NCBI GenBank assembly: GCA_025210235.1 | Contig: JAOASG010000034.1 | Location: 1 to 63,921 of the forward strand | Length of the DNA: 63,921 bases | Direction of reading: 5' to 3' | DNA from: Vallitalea sp. | GTDB lineage: Bacteria > Bacillota > Clostridia > Lachnospirales > Vallitaleaceae | Part shown: positions 19,067 to 27,089 of the stretch, piece after piece | Numbering within the stretch: position 1 is the first letter of the stretch | Layout of the letters: the number at the start of each line of letters is the position of its first letter | Position numbers and translations under genes: made by a program | The notes under the pieces: model-generated | Told to the model about the DNA's origin: nothing | Databases searched by the model: none | What the model saw: the letters and a program-made list of their open reading frames with translations, nothing else

Positions 19067-20083
19067 ATGAAGAAGTCTTACATAGTAGTGGCTTTGCTTT
19101 TATTAATAAATTTCTGTACAGTAGTATCTGCTAGTAATATAGGTATAGAAAAGATAGTCAAAAATATTACAGTGATATACATAGATAATGGAGTACAAGC
19201 ACATAACATATTATTAAGTACAGAAATTCCTTGTAGACATTCTGGAAGTTTAGAAGGGGTTATCACCTCTGATAATGATATAGATATTATTAAATGGGCG
19301 TTTATGGATATGAATAATAATTTAATAGTATTAGAAAAATGTAACCTAACTGATACTAAAAGTATTAATTTACATAATTATAAAGATGAAATTGATTTTT
19401 CATCTTTAGGTATTGGTAAGTATAAATTCAAATTATATATTAAATCTAACAAAAAAACTCATAAAATAATTGATAACACAATTGTAATTAAGGAAAGAGA
19501 AGATATTGATACAAAAAATACAGATACAGAAAATATTAATATAAAAGATATAGCTATCCTTAATATGAAATATATAAATATTTCTCAAGGTATAGGTGGA
19601 GAAAATGGACATAAAGGCACCTATGCAATAGATTTAGTAGGACTTAGTGGGAACTCAGAAACTTTATATGCACCTTTTGACGGTACAATTAAGAAGATAT
19701 ATTCTATTAATAATCAACAAAATTTTGTATGGTTAGAGAGTGATAAGAAGATAAAATATGCTGATGGTTCTTATGATTATATCACGGTGATGACAGGTCA
19801 TGACAGTAATATATCAGACCTATATATTGGTAAAAAAATAAAACAAGGAGATAATTATTTTCAAGAAGGCAATAGCGGTAAATCTACAGGAAATCATATT
19901 CATCTTGAAGTAGGAAAAGGAAAGGTTACTAAAAAAGGATGGATAAAAAATAAGTATGGTAGATGGGAAGTAGAAAATCATATTAGACCGGATGATGTTT
20001 TTTATATAAGTAATAAATCTACAATTATTGATGTTATGGATTTATGTTTCAGGAAAACTTACGAAGGTAATAGTATGAGATAA
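19067..20083 (+). CDS. Secreted M23-family (LytM-like) metallopeptidase
   Basis: Protein of 338 residues with a signal peptide (KKSYIVVALLLLINFCTVVS). Residues about 25-145 form a domain not recognised. The C-terminal half is an M23 peptidase: GHKGTYAIDL supplies His182 and Asp189, GHDSN gives His245, and GNHIHLEV gives His277 and His279, matching the H-x(n)-D / H-x-H zinc site. Such enzymes cut peptide cross-links of peptidoglycan outside the cell. An insertion between the first motif and the HxH makes it longer than minimal LytM domains. It lies 58 bases after the SLH giant with an AAAGGA ribosome site, so it is likely the last gene of that operon and may open the wall for assembly of the giants. 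A terminator follows. Confidence 0.85.
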   Translation: MKKSYIVVALLLLINFCTVVSASNIGIEKIVKNITVIYIDNGVQAHNILLSTEIPCRHSGSLEGVITSDNDIDIIKWAFMDMNNNLIVLEKCNLTDTKSINLHNYKDEIDFSSLGIGKYKFKLYIKSNKKTHKIIDNTIVIKEREDIDTKNTDTENINIKDIAILNMKYINISQGIGGENGHKGTYAIDLVGLSGNSETLYAPFDGTIKKIYSINNQQNFVWLESDKKIKYADGSYDYITVMTGHDSNISDLYIGKKIKQGDNYFQEGNSGKSTGNHIHLEVGKGKVTKKGWIKNKYGRWEVENHIRPDDVFYISNKSTIIDVMDLCFRKTYEGNSMR

Positions 20084-20103
20084 TTAATTGAATTAATAGG
20101 CAT

Positions 20104-20140
20104 AAAAATCCCTCAAACATTTTATTTGGGGGATTTTTGT
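20104..20140. terminator. Terminator between the M23 peptidase gene and the gerQ-like gene
   Basis: AAAAATCCCTCAAA (20104-20117) pairs with TTTGGGGGATTTTT (20125-20138) with one G-T pair. A/T runs on both flanks make it usable from either direction. Confidence 0.82.
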
Positions 20141-20158
20141 ATATTTACTTAATAATGC

Positions 20159-20169
20159 AAGGTAATTGC
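20159..20169. repeat. Possible fragment of the palindromic repeat end
   Basis: AAGGTAATTGC matches the outer 11 bases of the repeat terminus defined at 26708-26824, but nothing more is preserved. It may be chance. Confidence 0.25.
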
Positions 20170-20188
20170 TTCTCTTATGCTGAAAATA

Positions 20189-20557
20189 TTAATCTGGTAT
20201 TTCTACAAATTTAATTGAATATAAATCTGCAATTACTTCTTCGTCTGTTTTTATGTCACGCAATACAATATGGTCTACTCCTACGTCTTGTAGAACTCCT
20301 TCTTTGTCTATAAATGTACCAGTACCAAGTAAGAAATTTACTTTCATGAATTTTCCTATTTTTGATCGTAGATAGCCTTGTAGATAATCAGTATTTGTTA
20401 TTACAGGAGGTAATCTTCTTGCATTACCACTTTCTTGACTTTTAAAATTATTCATTGGTCGTTTAGGTTGAGGTTGTTTGGAGTAAGGATATCCTCTCTT
20501 TTGTCCCATAGGTAAATTAGATGATGAGGGCATATACCGCTCATTATTTCTATTCAT
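20189..20557 (-). CDS. gerQ: GerQ-like spore coat protein
   Basis: Protein of 122 residues. The first 50 residues are low-complexity and rich in Pro, Asn, Gln and Ser. The rest (TDYLQGYLRSKIGKFMKVNF then GVDHIVLRDIKTDEEVIADL) follows the conserved C-terminal domain of Bacillus GerQ/YwdL (PF09671). In Bacillus, GerQ is an inner-coat protein that places the cortex hydrolase CwlJ. Here the upstream gene on the same strand is a CwlJ homologue, repeating the cwlJ-gerQ order and strongly supporting both calls. Unlike B. subtilis GerQ, whose N-terminal lysines are cross-linked by transglutaminase, the first lysine here is residue 20. Expression in the mother cell late in sporulation is expected, but no sporulation promoter was confidently read. 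Confidence 0.82.
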   Translation of the reverse strand: MNRNNERYMPSSSNLPMGQKRGYPYSKQPQPKRPMNNFKSQESGNARRLPPVITNTDYLQGYLRSKIGKFMKVNFLLGTGTFIDKEGVLQDVGVDHIVLRDIKTDEEVIADLYSIKFVEIPD

Positions 20558-20588
20558 ATATAACTCCTTTTAATAAATTATTGTTATT

Positions 20589-20616
20589 AGGTAATTGCAA
20601 AACTAAGGATTTTAAT
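20589..20616. repeat. Left-end copy of the intergenic palindromic repeat
   Basis: AGGTAATTGCAAAACT is identical to the left end of the full element at 26708, followed by a similar AAGGATTTTAAT. No clear right end is present. It lies between cwlJ and gerQ. Confidence 0.7.
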
Positions 20617-20642
20617 TATTAATTAAGTAATATACAGATATT

Positions 20643-21086
20643 TTAGGTATCTTTATATAATTCTGTAGGGTCAAAGAAACAGTGTTTTCGGATTCTAGAA
20701 TTGAATTCTCCTGTTCTATTGTATGGAAAATAATAAGGACATTCCGGGTCAAATGGATTCATGTACCATAGTGTTTCACCAATGTTGTATAATTTATTAC
20801 CAGATAGAGCCCAATCTGCAATATCATAATGAATTTGTTCAGGGGGACTAGCCCATATTGTTTGTGGATTAGCGACACCACCTAAAACAGATCTCACACA
20901 ATCAAATTGACCAGGTTGAAAAATTACTTTACGTAAATCACCTTGATTAACCCTTTGATATTCTCCTTCAGCTGCATGTACTCTATTCATTACTACTGTA
21001 GCAACTGCTTTCATCCCTGTTTCTCCTTCTCCTCCAGCTTCACATTTAATTATTCTTGCAAGTAATTCTCTAGGTGAATAAGCCAT
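20643..21086 (-). CDS. cwlJ: CwlJ/SleB-family spore cortex-lytic hydrolase
   Basis: Protein of 147 residues, matching the size of Bacillus CwlJ (about 142) and, like it, lacking a signal peptide and peptidoglycan-binding domain; SleB is longer and secreted. The Hydrolase_2 domain starts at once: LLARIIKCEAGGEGETGMKA with catalytic Glu16, then VATVVMNRV and IFQPGQFDCV. The enzyme degrades muramic-delta-lactam-containing cortex peptidoglycan during germination. The gerQ-like gene follows in the same direction, as in Bacillus. The ribosome site is AAGGT eight bases before ATG. The 176-base gap to the divergent XRE gene must hold its promoter, but no sigma-E/K consensus stood out. Confidence 0.9.
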   Translation of the reverse strand: MAYSPRELLARIIKCEAGGEGETGMKAVATVVMNRVHAAEGEYQRVNQGDLRKVIFQPGQFDCVRSVLGGVANPQTIWASPPEQIHYDIADWALSGNKLYNIGETLWYMNPFDPECPYYFPYNRTGEFNSRIRKHCFFDPTELYKDT

Positions 21087-21271
21087 CCTTTAATACCTTT
21101 TTATTATACTTAATAATATTATATTAATCTTTTATAATAGTTGATACTAATATTAAAAAAATATATACTAAAAAATAATAATAACCATAATTTACCAATA
21201 GATTTTATGCAGATAATGTAAGAAAATGATATAAAGATCTTAATTAATTTTATTTAATAGGGGTGATTGTA

Positions 21272-21463
21272 TTGAGATTTAAAATAATAGAAATCAGAGA
21301 AAAGCAAAATTTAAATCAAACAAATTTAGCAAAAAAAGCAGGAATATCAAATGGGACTTTATGTGATATAGAAAGTTACAGGAAGTCTCCGAATATAAAA
21401 ACACTTGAGAAGATTGCAAAAGCATTAGAGGTAAAAGTAAGAGATTTGTTAGATGAAGATTAA
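21272..21463 (+). CDS. Small XRE-family helix-turn-helix regulator
   Basis: A 63-residue protein that is almost entirely a Cro/CI-type helix-turn-helix: IIEIREKQNLNQTNLAKKAG then ISNGTLCDIESYRKSPNI and LEKIAKALEVKVRDLL. TTG 21272 is preferred as start because AGGGGTGAT lies seven bases before it; the in-frame GTG at 21263 lies inside that ribosome site. It stands alone, divergent from cwlJ, and is followed by an 11-bp perfect hairpin. Targets are unknown. Similar single-domain regulators are common in Clostridia outside phages, and no phage gene is nearby. Confidence 0.85.
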   Translation: MRFKIIEIREKQNLNQTNLAKKAGISNGTLCDIESYRKSPNIKTLEKIAKALEVKVRDLLDED

Positions 21464-21472
21464 AATAATATA

Positions 21473-21498
21473 ACTATATTCGCATAAGCGAATATAGT
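21473..21498. terminator. Short perfect hairpin after the XRE gene
   Basis: ACTATATTCGC (21473-21483) pairs perfectly with GCGAATATAGT (21488-21498) around ATAA. No T-run follows, so it may be a weak terminator, an mRNA-stabilising hairpin or a protein-binding palindrome. A separate 12-bp palindrome TAGTCCGGACTA lies at 21595-21606. Confidence 0.5.
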
Positions 21499-21620
21499 CA
21501 GAAACCCATAGGTCTAATACTATGTTATAATATATTTAACAGCTGTTTATTTACAATAATTCAAGAAATAGAGAATTATTGGTTTGTTTGCTACTAGTCC
21601 GGACTAAAAAACTATATGAT

Positions 21621-22409
21621 TTAAATATCTACTTTTTTGTTTAGTAACATACCAGAGAAGAAAAATAGAATAACCGATAATATACCATTATATATACAGG
21701 AAATAGTAGAATATTCTTCTAAAGTATAAGACATTTCATTTGCACGAATAAACATTCCACCAGATCCACCATTAGTTTTTAATACTTTATATTGTATTAT
21801 AGAAATTATAATATTAAGTACTATAAATATCACAAAACTAATTATTCCCCCAAATTTAATATTTTTAAACAATGTTTTACTCAAAGTTATTGCCATATAA
21901 ACAGTTAATATAAATGCAAACCAACCTAAAATAATTGTTAATAACACTAGAAATATATCAGAAGCAGGAGGCATTTTATCTATAAAAAATGCACCAAAAA
22001 AGTCCATTAGCTCTGAAGCTTTTCTTGATGTTTCATTTAAATATAAATTTATAACAATTTTATAATTAAGAAACATTATACCGTAATATATAAGAGCTCC
22101 TACTAGTAATTCTATTAAACCTATAAGTACTTTGGAGCCTAAAATTTTATAACCATTGTTTGGGGTTAAGAAAAACATATAACCTTGTTTCTTATATAAA
22201 TCTTGACTATACATATTGATATTATCAACTAAAATAAAAATTATACCACCAAATCCAAGTAGAAATACTAAAAATAATGTAAGTCCAATGGCAGCTCCAC
22301 CTTTATAGAGAGTAAAAATAATTAATGCTTCTACAAGAACAATAATTGTTATAGCTATTAATAAAAGTTTTTGTTTTCGTAAGGCCTCATATTTCATTAG
22401 TTTTAACAT
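21621..22409 (-). CDS. ABC-2-type transporter permease
   Basis: Membrane protein of 262 residues with about six hydrophobic helices (starting near 16-36, 45-62, 105-125, 155-180, 190-215, 240-258) and no enzyme motif. It is the last gene of a compact three-gene unit: its start overlaps the stop of the ATPase gene by one base. The GntR-ATPase-permease order is that of YtrA-type operons, which answer to cell-envelope-active compounds or undecaprenyl-cycle stress in Bacillus. The substrate cannot be read from sequence. Confidence 0.85.
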   Translation of the reverse strand: MLKLMKYEALRKQKLLLIAITIIVLVEALIIFTLYKGGAAIGLTLFLVFLLGFGGIIFILVDNINMYSQDLYKKQGYMFFLTPNNGYKILGSKVLIGLIELLVGALIYYGIMFLNYKIVINLYLNETSRKASELMDFFGAFFIDKMPPASDIFLVLLTIILGWFAFILTVYMAITLSKTLFKNIKFGGIISFVIFIVLNIIISIIQYKVLKTNGGSGGMFIRANEMSYTLEEYSTISCIYNGILSVILFFFSGMLLNKKVDI

Positions 22410-23098
22410 TATGCATATACCTCCTTATATAAGTCTACAATAGATTTACCACGTTGCTCCCTAACTATTTCAGCATTTCCTTTTAAAACAATTTCACCAG
22501 CTTTTATAAATACAACTTCATCAAGAATTTTTTCCATCTCATCTACTAGATGACTTGAAATTAGAATTGAATTTCCTTCGTTTGCAGATTCAACTATAGT
22601 ATTTATTATTTTTTCTCTTGCTACTAAGTCAATTCCATTTAGAGGTTCATCAAGCATATAAATTTTTGCTTTTCTTGATAGAGATGCAGCTATCTTTAAT
22701 TTAGCAGCCATACCTGTTGATAATGATGATACTTTCATATCCATATCAAGATCCATATAGTCAAGTAGCTTATCAAATTTTTCACCATCAAAATCTTCAT
22801 AAAAGTCAAGGAAAAAACTTTTAACATTTTTTACTTTCATATATTTAAATATAAAATTATCTGTAGACATATAAACTGTAACTTTCTTACTCTCAGTTCC
22901 AACGGGATTACCATCTACTGTAATAGTTCCTGAAGTAGGGTGTAATAATCCTGCAACCATTTTCATAAAAGTTGTTTTACCACTTCCGTTAGGCCCTAGT
23001 AGTCCATATATTTTTCCTTGCTCAATAGATAATGTTATATCATTAACTGCTTTTTTATTTAAGAATCCTTTTGATAAATTTTTTGTTTCTAATAACAT
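22409..23098 (-). CDS. ABC transporter ATP-binding protein, YtrB-like
   Basis: ATPase of 229 residues with Walker A GPNGSGKTT (about 35-43), Walker B IYMLDEP (about 147-153) and a signature loop LSTGMAAKL, a degenerate form of LSGGQ common in this ABC-2 subfamily. It powers the adjacent permease. Start and stop overlap its neighbours by one base on both sides, so the three genes are translationally coupled. Like other YtrB-type ATPases it is short and has no extra C-terminal domain. Confidence 0.9.
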   Translation of the reverse strand: MLLETKNLSKGFLNKKAVNDITLSIEQGKIYGLLGPNGSGKTTFMKMVAGLLHPTSGTITVDGNPVGTESKKVTVYMSTDNFIFKYMKVKNVKSFFLDFYEDFDGEKFDKLLDYMDLDMDMKVSSLSTGMAAKLKIAASLSRKAKIYMLDEPLNGIDLVAREKIINTIVESANEGNSILISSHLVDEMEKILDEVVFIKAGEIVLKGNAEIVREQRGKSIVDLYKEVYA

Positions 23099-23463
23099 TA
23101 TTTTCCCTCACTTTCTTTTTTGTCTTGAATAATTGAAATAAGCATTTCGTAAGTATAGCCTAGCTCTATCATTCCATTAATAAAGTTATTTGTTAACTCG
23201 GTAGCCATTTCATCTCTAATAGCTTCTATTTTTTCTTGTGAGTCTGTGGTAAAAGTACCTAACCCTCTTTTAGTAAAACATATGTTTTCTCGTTCCATTT
23301 CCTTATATATCCTTGATGAAGTATTAGGATTAATATTATATTTAAGAGCTAATTCTCTAGTGGAAGGGAGCTTTTCACCTGGAGTTATATTACCACATAC
23401 AATTTCTTTTTTTAATAGTTTTATTATTTGAATATAAATAGGAATACTATTATTAAACTCCAT
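23098..23463 (-). CDS. GntR-family regulator, YtrA subfamily
   Basis: Regulator of 121 residues. It has an N-terminal GntR winged helix (IPIYIQIIKLLKKEIVCGNI, then PGEKLPSTRELALKYNINPN and SRIYKEMERENICFTKRGLG). The effector tail is only about 40 residues, as in YtrA-type GntR proteins. It heads the operon with an excellent ribosome site (GGAGGTGA) and probably represses it. An imperfect inverted repeat in the promoter region resembles the known YtrA operator pattern. The inducer is unknown; envelope antibiotics are the precedent. Confidence 0.9.
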   Translation of the reverse strand: MEFNNSIPIYIQIIKLLKKEIVCGNITPGEKLPSTRELALKYNINPNTSSRIYKEMERENICFTKRGLGTFTTDSQEKIEAIRDEMATELTNNFINGMIELGYTYEMLISIIQDKKESEGK

Positions 23464-23511
23464 TATTCACCTCCAATAGTTTTTGAATATATTTATTTGT
23501 GTTTAATTCAT

Positions 23512-23537
23512 TAGTGCACTAGGTAAATAGTACACTA
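23512..23537. promoter_or_regulatory. Candidate YtrA-type operator
   Basis: TAGTGCACT (23512-23520) and AGTACACTA (23529-23537) form an inverted repeat with one mismatch, 50-75 bases upstream of the GntR start. Read as AGTGCA-N12-TACACT, it closely resembles the AGTGTA-N13-TACACT operator reported for B. subtilis YtrA. Confidence 0.6.
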
Positions 23538-23584
23538 TACAGATGGTTTTGTCAAGGATTAATTATTTCTTGGAAGAATATTTG

Positions 23585-24232
23585 TTATAAATGCATCAGT
23601 CCTCTAACAATCAATAACTGAGCTAATATATAAGTTACCATAACTAGTATACTAAGAAATTTGGTTCTTTTAATAAATATTTTGATCCCAAGAGATGTAT
23701 CAGAAATTATAAATAAAATCGATCCTATATAAGTTGGTAAAAAAGATGCATATGTAACTGAATCTAATCTTAAAAGTGCAGTTAAACTCATTATATATAA
23801 TATTGCACAGTAAATGCTACTTACTGCAAGTATTTTATTAGAAGTATGTTTTTTTAGTCTATTTATACTTATGAAATATAAAATAAAATAAATTGGTAAG
23901 ACAAATAAAATATTTTTATTAAAAAAAGATGGGTTAAAATTAGTAATAAATATATAAATATAACAAATATGCCCAATTAAAAATGAAAAAGCTCCTAATA
24001 GAAAGAAGAAATCCTTATGATCAAGTAATAATAGTGTATCACCTAAAAAAGCAAAGATTAAAGCAATAACTACTATAATATTAAAGTTAGATGTGTTTGT
24101 TATGTAATATATAATTAAAGTAGGCATAAGTAGTGTTTTTGTAATAATAGTTAATGTACGGTTTTTAATAAATAAAGATATTAAATTCAAAATAGAGATA
24201 ATTAAAAATAAAATCAAAAATTGTTCATTCAT
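23585..24232 (-). CDS. Lysoplasmalogenase-like (YhhN/TMEM86 family) membrane protein
   Basis: Integral membrane protein of 215 residues with about eight hydrophobic helices. The motif IALIFAFLGDTLLLLD (about 54-70) matches the conserved GD segment of the YhhN family (PF07947), whose animal members hydrolyse the vinyl ether bond of lysoplasmalogens. Many anaerobic Clostridia contain plasmalogens, so the activity makes sense, but bacterial members are little characterised. It lies upstream of the GntR operon on the same strand order, separated by the operator region, and is probably a separate transcript. Confidence 0.72.
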   Translation of the reverse strand: MNEQFLILFLIISILNLISLFIKNRTLTIITKTLLMPTLIIYYITNTSNFNIIVVIALIFAFLGDTLLLLDHKDFFFLLGAFSFLIGHICYIYIFITNFNPSFFNKNILFVLPIYFILYFISINRLKKHTSNKILAVSSIYCAILYIMSLTALLRLDSVTYASFLPTYIGSILFIISDTSLGIKIFIKRTKFLSILVMVTYILAQLLIVRGLMHL

Positions 24233-24527
24233 AAAATCACTCCTTATTTTTTAATTAATTAAATGCTTAAATAAACTTTATCATATAATTATTAATATAA
24301 CAATAAAAATTAGATTTTAATCATATATAAAAAAGTATAGTTATTTTGTACTACTGTCAAAAATATTTAACGTTACTAATGTTGAATTATAAAGATATAT
24401 ACAATAAATATCAAATATATACCATAACTGACAATTAATTGCATAATATACTCTATAATAGTATAATATGTATAAATGAGATTATGATAAAAAATTAACT
24501 TAACTTGAAGAGAATGGAGAGTTAAAA
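24233..24527. other. Divergent promoter region between YhhN-like gene and chemotaxis receptor
   Basis: About 295 bases, very AT-rich. It holds CTGACA at 24428 and TATAAT at 24454, but the 20-base spacing is too long for a confident promoter. No sigma-D-type GCCGATAT site was found before the receptor gene. The receptor has a GGAG ribosome site. Confidence 0.4.
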
Positions 24528-26699
24528 ATGAAAAGAAAGAATAAATTAAAATTCTCTAAAAAAGCAAAAGAATTTAATTTGAAAAAGAAAAAAGATATTA
24601 ATGTAAAAATTAAAGAAAAAACTGAAAAAAACAAAAAGAAACTTGAAAAGAAGATAGAAAAAACAAACAAAAAGTTTATCAAAGAAAAAGTTCCGCTTAA
24701 ATTAAAGCTAAGCATTACCCATATTATTGCTGCAGTTATACCATTATTAATTGTTACATTTGCTTTACTTAATTTAGTTAAGACAACAATTATATCTCAA
24801 GTAAAAGATAATCATGAAAAATTAATGTATAGTATTAACGAAAATATTAATATGAAGTTAAATGAGTTTGAAAATATATCAATGATTTTATTAAGTGATG
24901 ATTCTTTTATGAAAGTTATTAGTAAGTCAAAAAGCGACTATGATAATTTATATCAAATGATGAAGGAAAGAGAAAAGGTAGTAAATGAAAAGCTGTTTTC
25001 TCTTAAATACTCTAATGATAATATTGATAACATATGTATTATAAAAAGAGATGAAGTATTACAAGTAGATAGCTTGATAGATGGTTTGGAGAATGATTTT
25101 TTTGAAAGTGATCAATATAAAAAAGTGTCAGAAGCAAAGGGAAAAGTAGTGTGGTTTAGTAATTTAGGTAATAACAAGGATGACATTTATTTAATTAGAA
25201 AATTATCTAGACTTTCAACATCACAAGAAATTGGAATATTAGTAATTAAGATAAAAAAAGATTATATATCTCAAGTATTTGAAAGCTTTGATGAAAAAAC
25301 ATATGAATATATTGTAGATGAAAATGGATACGTTGTATATAATTCAGATATTGAAATAGTAGGGAATAAATATGACGGTTTTGAAAAAATAATAGAAGAT
25401 ATTAAAACAAAAGAAGTTGATAGAAAAGATAAATTACTTGGAGTAATCCAAGATAAATATAAAATGAGTTCTTATATTATGTGTGAAAATAATTGGCTTT
25501 TAATTGAAGAGATACCAAATAAAGTATTTTTAGATATAGTTAATTCTACAAAAAAGATTATAGTATATTTAAGTTTGGTTATAGCAGTATTGTCAATAAT
25601 TGGATCTCAACTGATTTCAATTAATATAACATACCCTATAAAGTACATAAGAAATAGAATGAAATTAGTGGAAAATGGTGATCTAACAGCAGTTTCCAAT
25701 ATCAAAGGAAAATATGATATGGGACAATTATCTCATAGTTATAATATGATGTTAGAGAGTACTAAACGGCTAATTAACGATAACAAGCAGTTAAATAGTA
25801 TAGTAACAGATAATTCTAAAGAAGTAAAAGAAATTGCTAAATATTCGGCAGCAGGTTCAAAGGAAGTAACAACAGCTGTGGAATCTGTTTCACAAGGTGC
25901 GATGGAACAAGCTAAAGATGCTGAAAATGCTGCAAATATAGTAAGAGAACTTGTAAATAGAATTAATGAGACAGAAGAGAATTTTAACAATGTTGTAGAA
26001 TCAACTGAAAATACAAAAACAATTAGTGTTAACGCGGTAGATATTATTAGTGAATTAAATAATAGTACAGTAGCTGCAAATGAATTATCTCATAATTATA
26101 AGAATAATATTACAGAGTTAGTAGATAAATTTAAAGAAATATTAAATATTATTGGTCTTATTGATGGAATTAGTGAACAATCAAATCTACTAGCATTAAA
26201 TGCAGCAATTGAAGCGGCTAGAGCTGGAGAAGCAGGTAGAGGATTCGCTGTGGTAGCTGAGGAAGTTAGAAAATTGGCTGTTCAATCAAAAGAAGCTGCT
26301 CAAGATATTTCAAAAATAGTTAATAATGTTCACAATGCTACTAATAATACAGTAAAAATGATAGAAGAAGGGGAAGAGATCTTTATAAGACAAAAAGATG
26401 CAGTTGTAAAAACAGATGATACTTTTAATAGAATTGTTGAAAATATGGAAACAATTAAAATAAAAGTCGACCAAGTTTTTGAGAGGTTATCAGGACTTGA
26501 AGAGATTCAAAATGAAGCAATAGATTCTATAACTAGCATTGCATCAATCGCACAACAATCAGCAGCAGCGATAGAAGAGGTAGTAGCAACTGGTGAGGAA
26601 CAGACATCTTCGGCAGAACATCTTGTGGAAATGTCAAATAATTTAGCACAAGTTGTTGATAAAATGAATAGAATGCTTGATGAATTTAAAGTTGAATAA
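24528..26699 (+). CDS. Methyl-accepting chemotaxis protein with lysine-rich N-terminal extension
   Basis: Chemoreceptor of 723 residues. The first 60 residues are extremely basic (27 lysines by count) and precede transmembrane helix 1 (about 63-84); typical receptors have only a few residues there. An extracellular sensor of about 260 residues, Cache-like by size and context, ends at transmembrane helix 2 (about 343-365). A HAMP domain and the cytoplasmic signalling coiled coil follow, with the hairpin tip [20 protein letters not shown] (about 550-570) that contacts CheA/CheW. It senses a ligand outside the cell and controls swimming. The gene stands alone, and downstream lies the full-length palindromic repeat, whose hairpin may end the transcript. 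Confidence 0.92.
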   Translation: MKRKNKLKFSKKAKEFNLKKKKDINVKIKEKTEKNKKKLEKKIEKTNKKFIKEKVPLKLKLSITHIIAAVIPLLIVTFALLNLVKTTIISQVKDNHEKLMYSINENINMKLNEFENISMILLSDDSFMKVISKSKSDYDNLYQMMKEREKVVNEKLFSLKYSNDNIDNICIIKRDEVLQVDSLIDGLENDFFESDQYKKVSEAKGKVVWFSNLGNNKDDIYLIRKLSRLSTSQEIGILVIKIKKDYISQVFESFDEKTYEYIVDENGYVVYNSDIEIVGNKYDGFEKIIEDIKTKEVDRKDKLLGVIQDKYKMSSYIMCENNWLLIEEIPNKVFLDIVNSTKKIIVYLSLVIAVLSIIGSQLISINITYPIKYIRNRMKLVENGDLTAVSNIKGKYDMGQLSHSYNMMLESTKRLINDNKQLNSIVTDNSKEVKEIAKYSAAGSKEVTTAVESVSQGAMEQAKDAENAANIVRELVNRINETEENFNNVVESTENTKTISVNAVDIISELNNSTVAANELSHNYKNNITELVDKFKEILNIIGLIDGISEQSNLLALNAAIEAARAGEAGRGFAVVAEEVRKLAVQSKEAAQDISKIVNNVHNATNNTVKMIEEGEEIFIRQKDAVVKTDDTFNRIVENMETIKIKVDQVFERLSGLEEIQNEAIDSITSIASIAQQSAAAIEEVVATGEEQTSSAEHLVEMSNNLAQVVDKMNRMLDEFKVE

Positions 26700-26707
26700 A
26701 TTAATAT

Positions 26708-26824
26708 AGGTAATTGCAAAACTAGGAATTATAATTTTTTACATACAATATGTAGTTCTTATTAGAAACGTGAACTCAACATATTGTATTAAAGAATCAA
26801 CTGAATGGAGTTTTGCAATTACTT
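26708..26824. repeat. Full-length 117-bp palindromic intergenic repeat (reference copy)
   Basis: The ends AGGTAATTGCAAAACT (26708-26723) and AGTTTTGCAATTACTT (26809-26824) are inverted repeats matching at 15 of 16 bases. Inside, ATACAATATGTAGTTC (26743-26758) pairs with the complement of 26772-26789 with a two-base gap. The whole unit can fold into one long hairpin. No open frame; it resembles a MITE or REP-like element. Confidence 0.85.
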
Positions 26825-26960
26825 AATAAATAGATGGGAGTCATAATTTATGGCTCTTTTTCTTATTATATAACACATTAAATTCTTTCTTGGGAAAGTT
26901 TTGATTCTTATTATTGTTGTATTTTAGTATATATGTTAAAATTATTAAACAAGATATACT

Positions 26961-27064
26961 AGTAAAGATACCATCGTTGATTCTTTAACACAATTAGAAT
27001 TCACCTGCAAATAAAATCTATATATTGTGTGTAAAGAATTTAATTTCTAATTATGTAATTATCT
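26961..27064. repeat. Diverged inverted copy of the palindromic repeat upstream of dnaE
   Basis: Read against the reverse complement of the reference copy, this stretch aligns along nearly its whole length. Examples are GTTGATTCTTTAACACAAT against GTTGATTCTTTAATACAAT, and TATATATTGTGTGTAAAGAA against TACATATTGTATGTAAAAAA, ending in GTAATTATCT. Small gaps and substitutions mark it as older. Confidence 0.75.
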
Positions 27065-27089
27065 AAAGTATTAGTGAAGGTGTGATGTT

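Larger units (their letters stand above)
26700..27089. other. Gene-free region upstream of dnaE holding two inverted repeat copies
   Basis: These 390 bases contain the best copy of the palindromic repeat (26708-26824), then 136 bases including a TATGGCTCTTTTTCTT-like run, then a diverged copy in opposite orientation (26961-27064). dnaE follows with GAAGGTG as ribosome site. No open frame of note. Confidence 0.7.

Noticed and set aside
21272..21463. Small XRE gene as a phage or toxin-antitoxin marker
   Set aside because: No toxin, integrase or phage gene lies nearby, and single-domain XRE proteins are common in chromosomes.
21595..21606. Palindrome TAGTCCGGACTA near the end of the permease gene
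   Set aside because: Only 12 bp, no loop, no T-run and no second copy seen; left as a note without a function.
24428..24459. CTGACA and TATAAT as a promoter for the chemoreceptor
   Set aside because: The 20-base spacing is too long for a convincing sigma-A promoter, and no flagellar sigma site was found.
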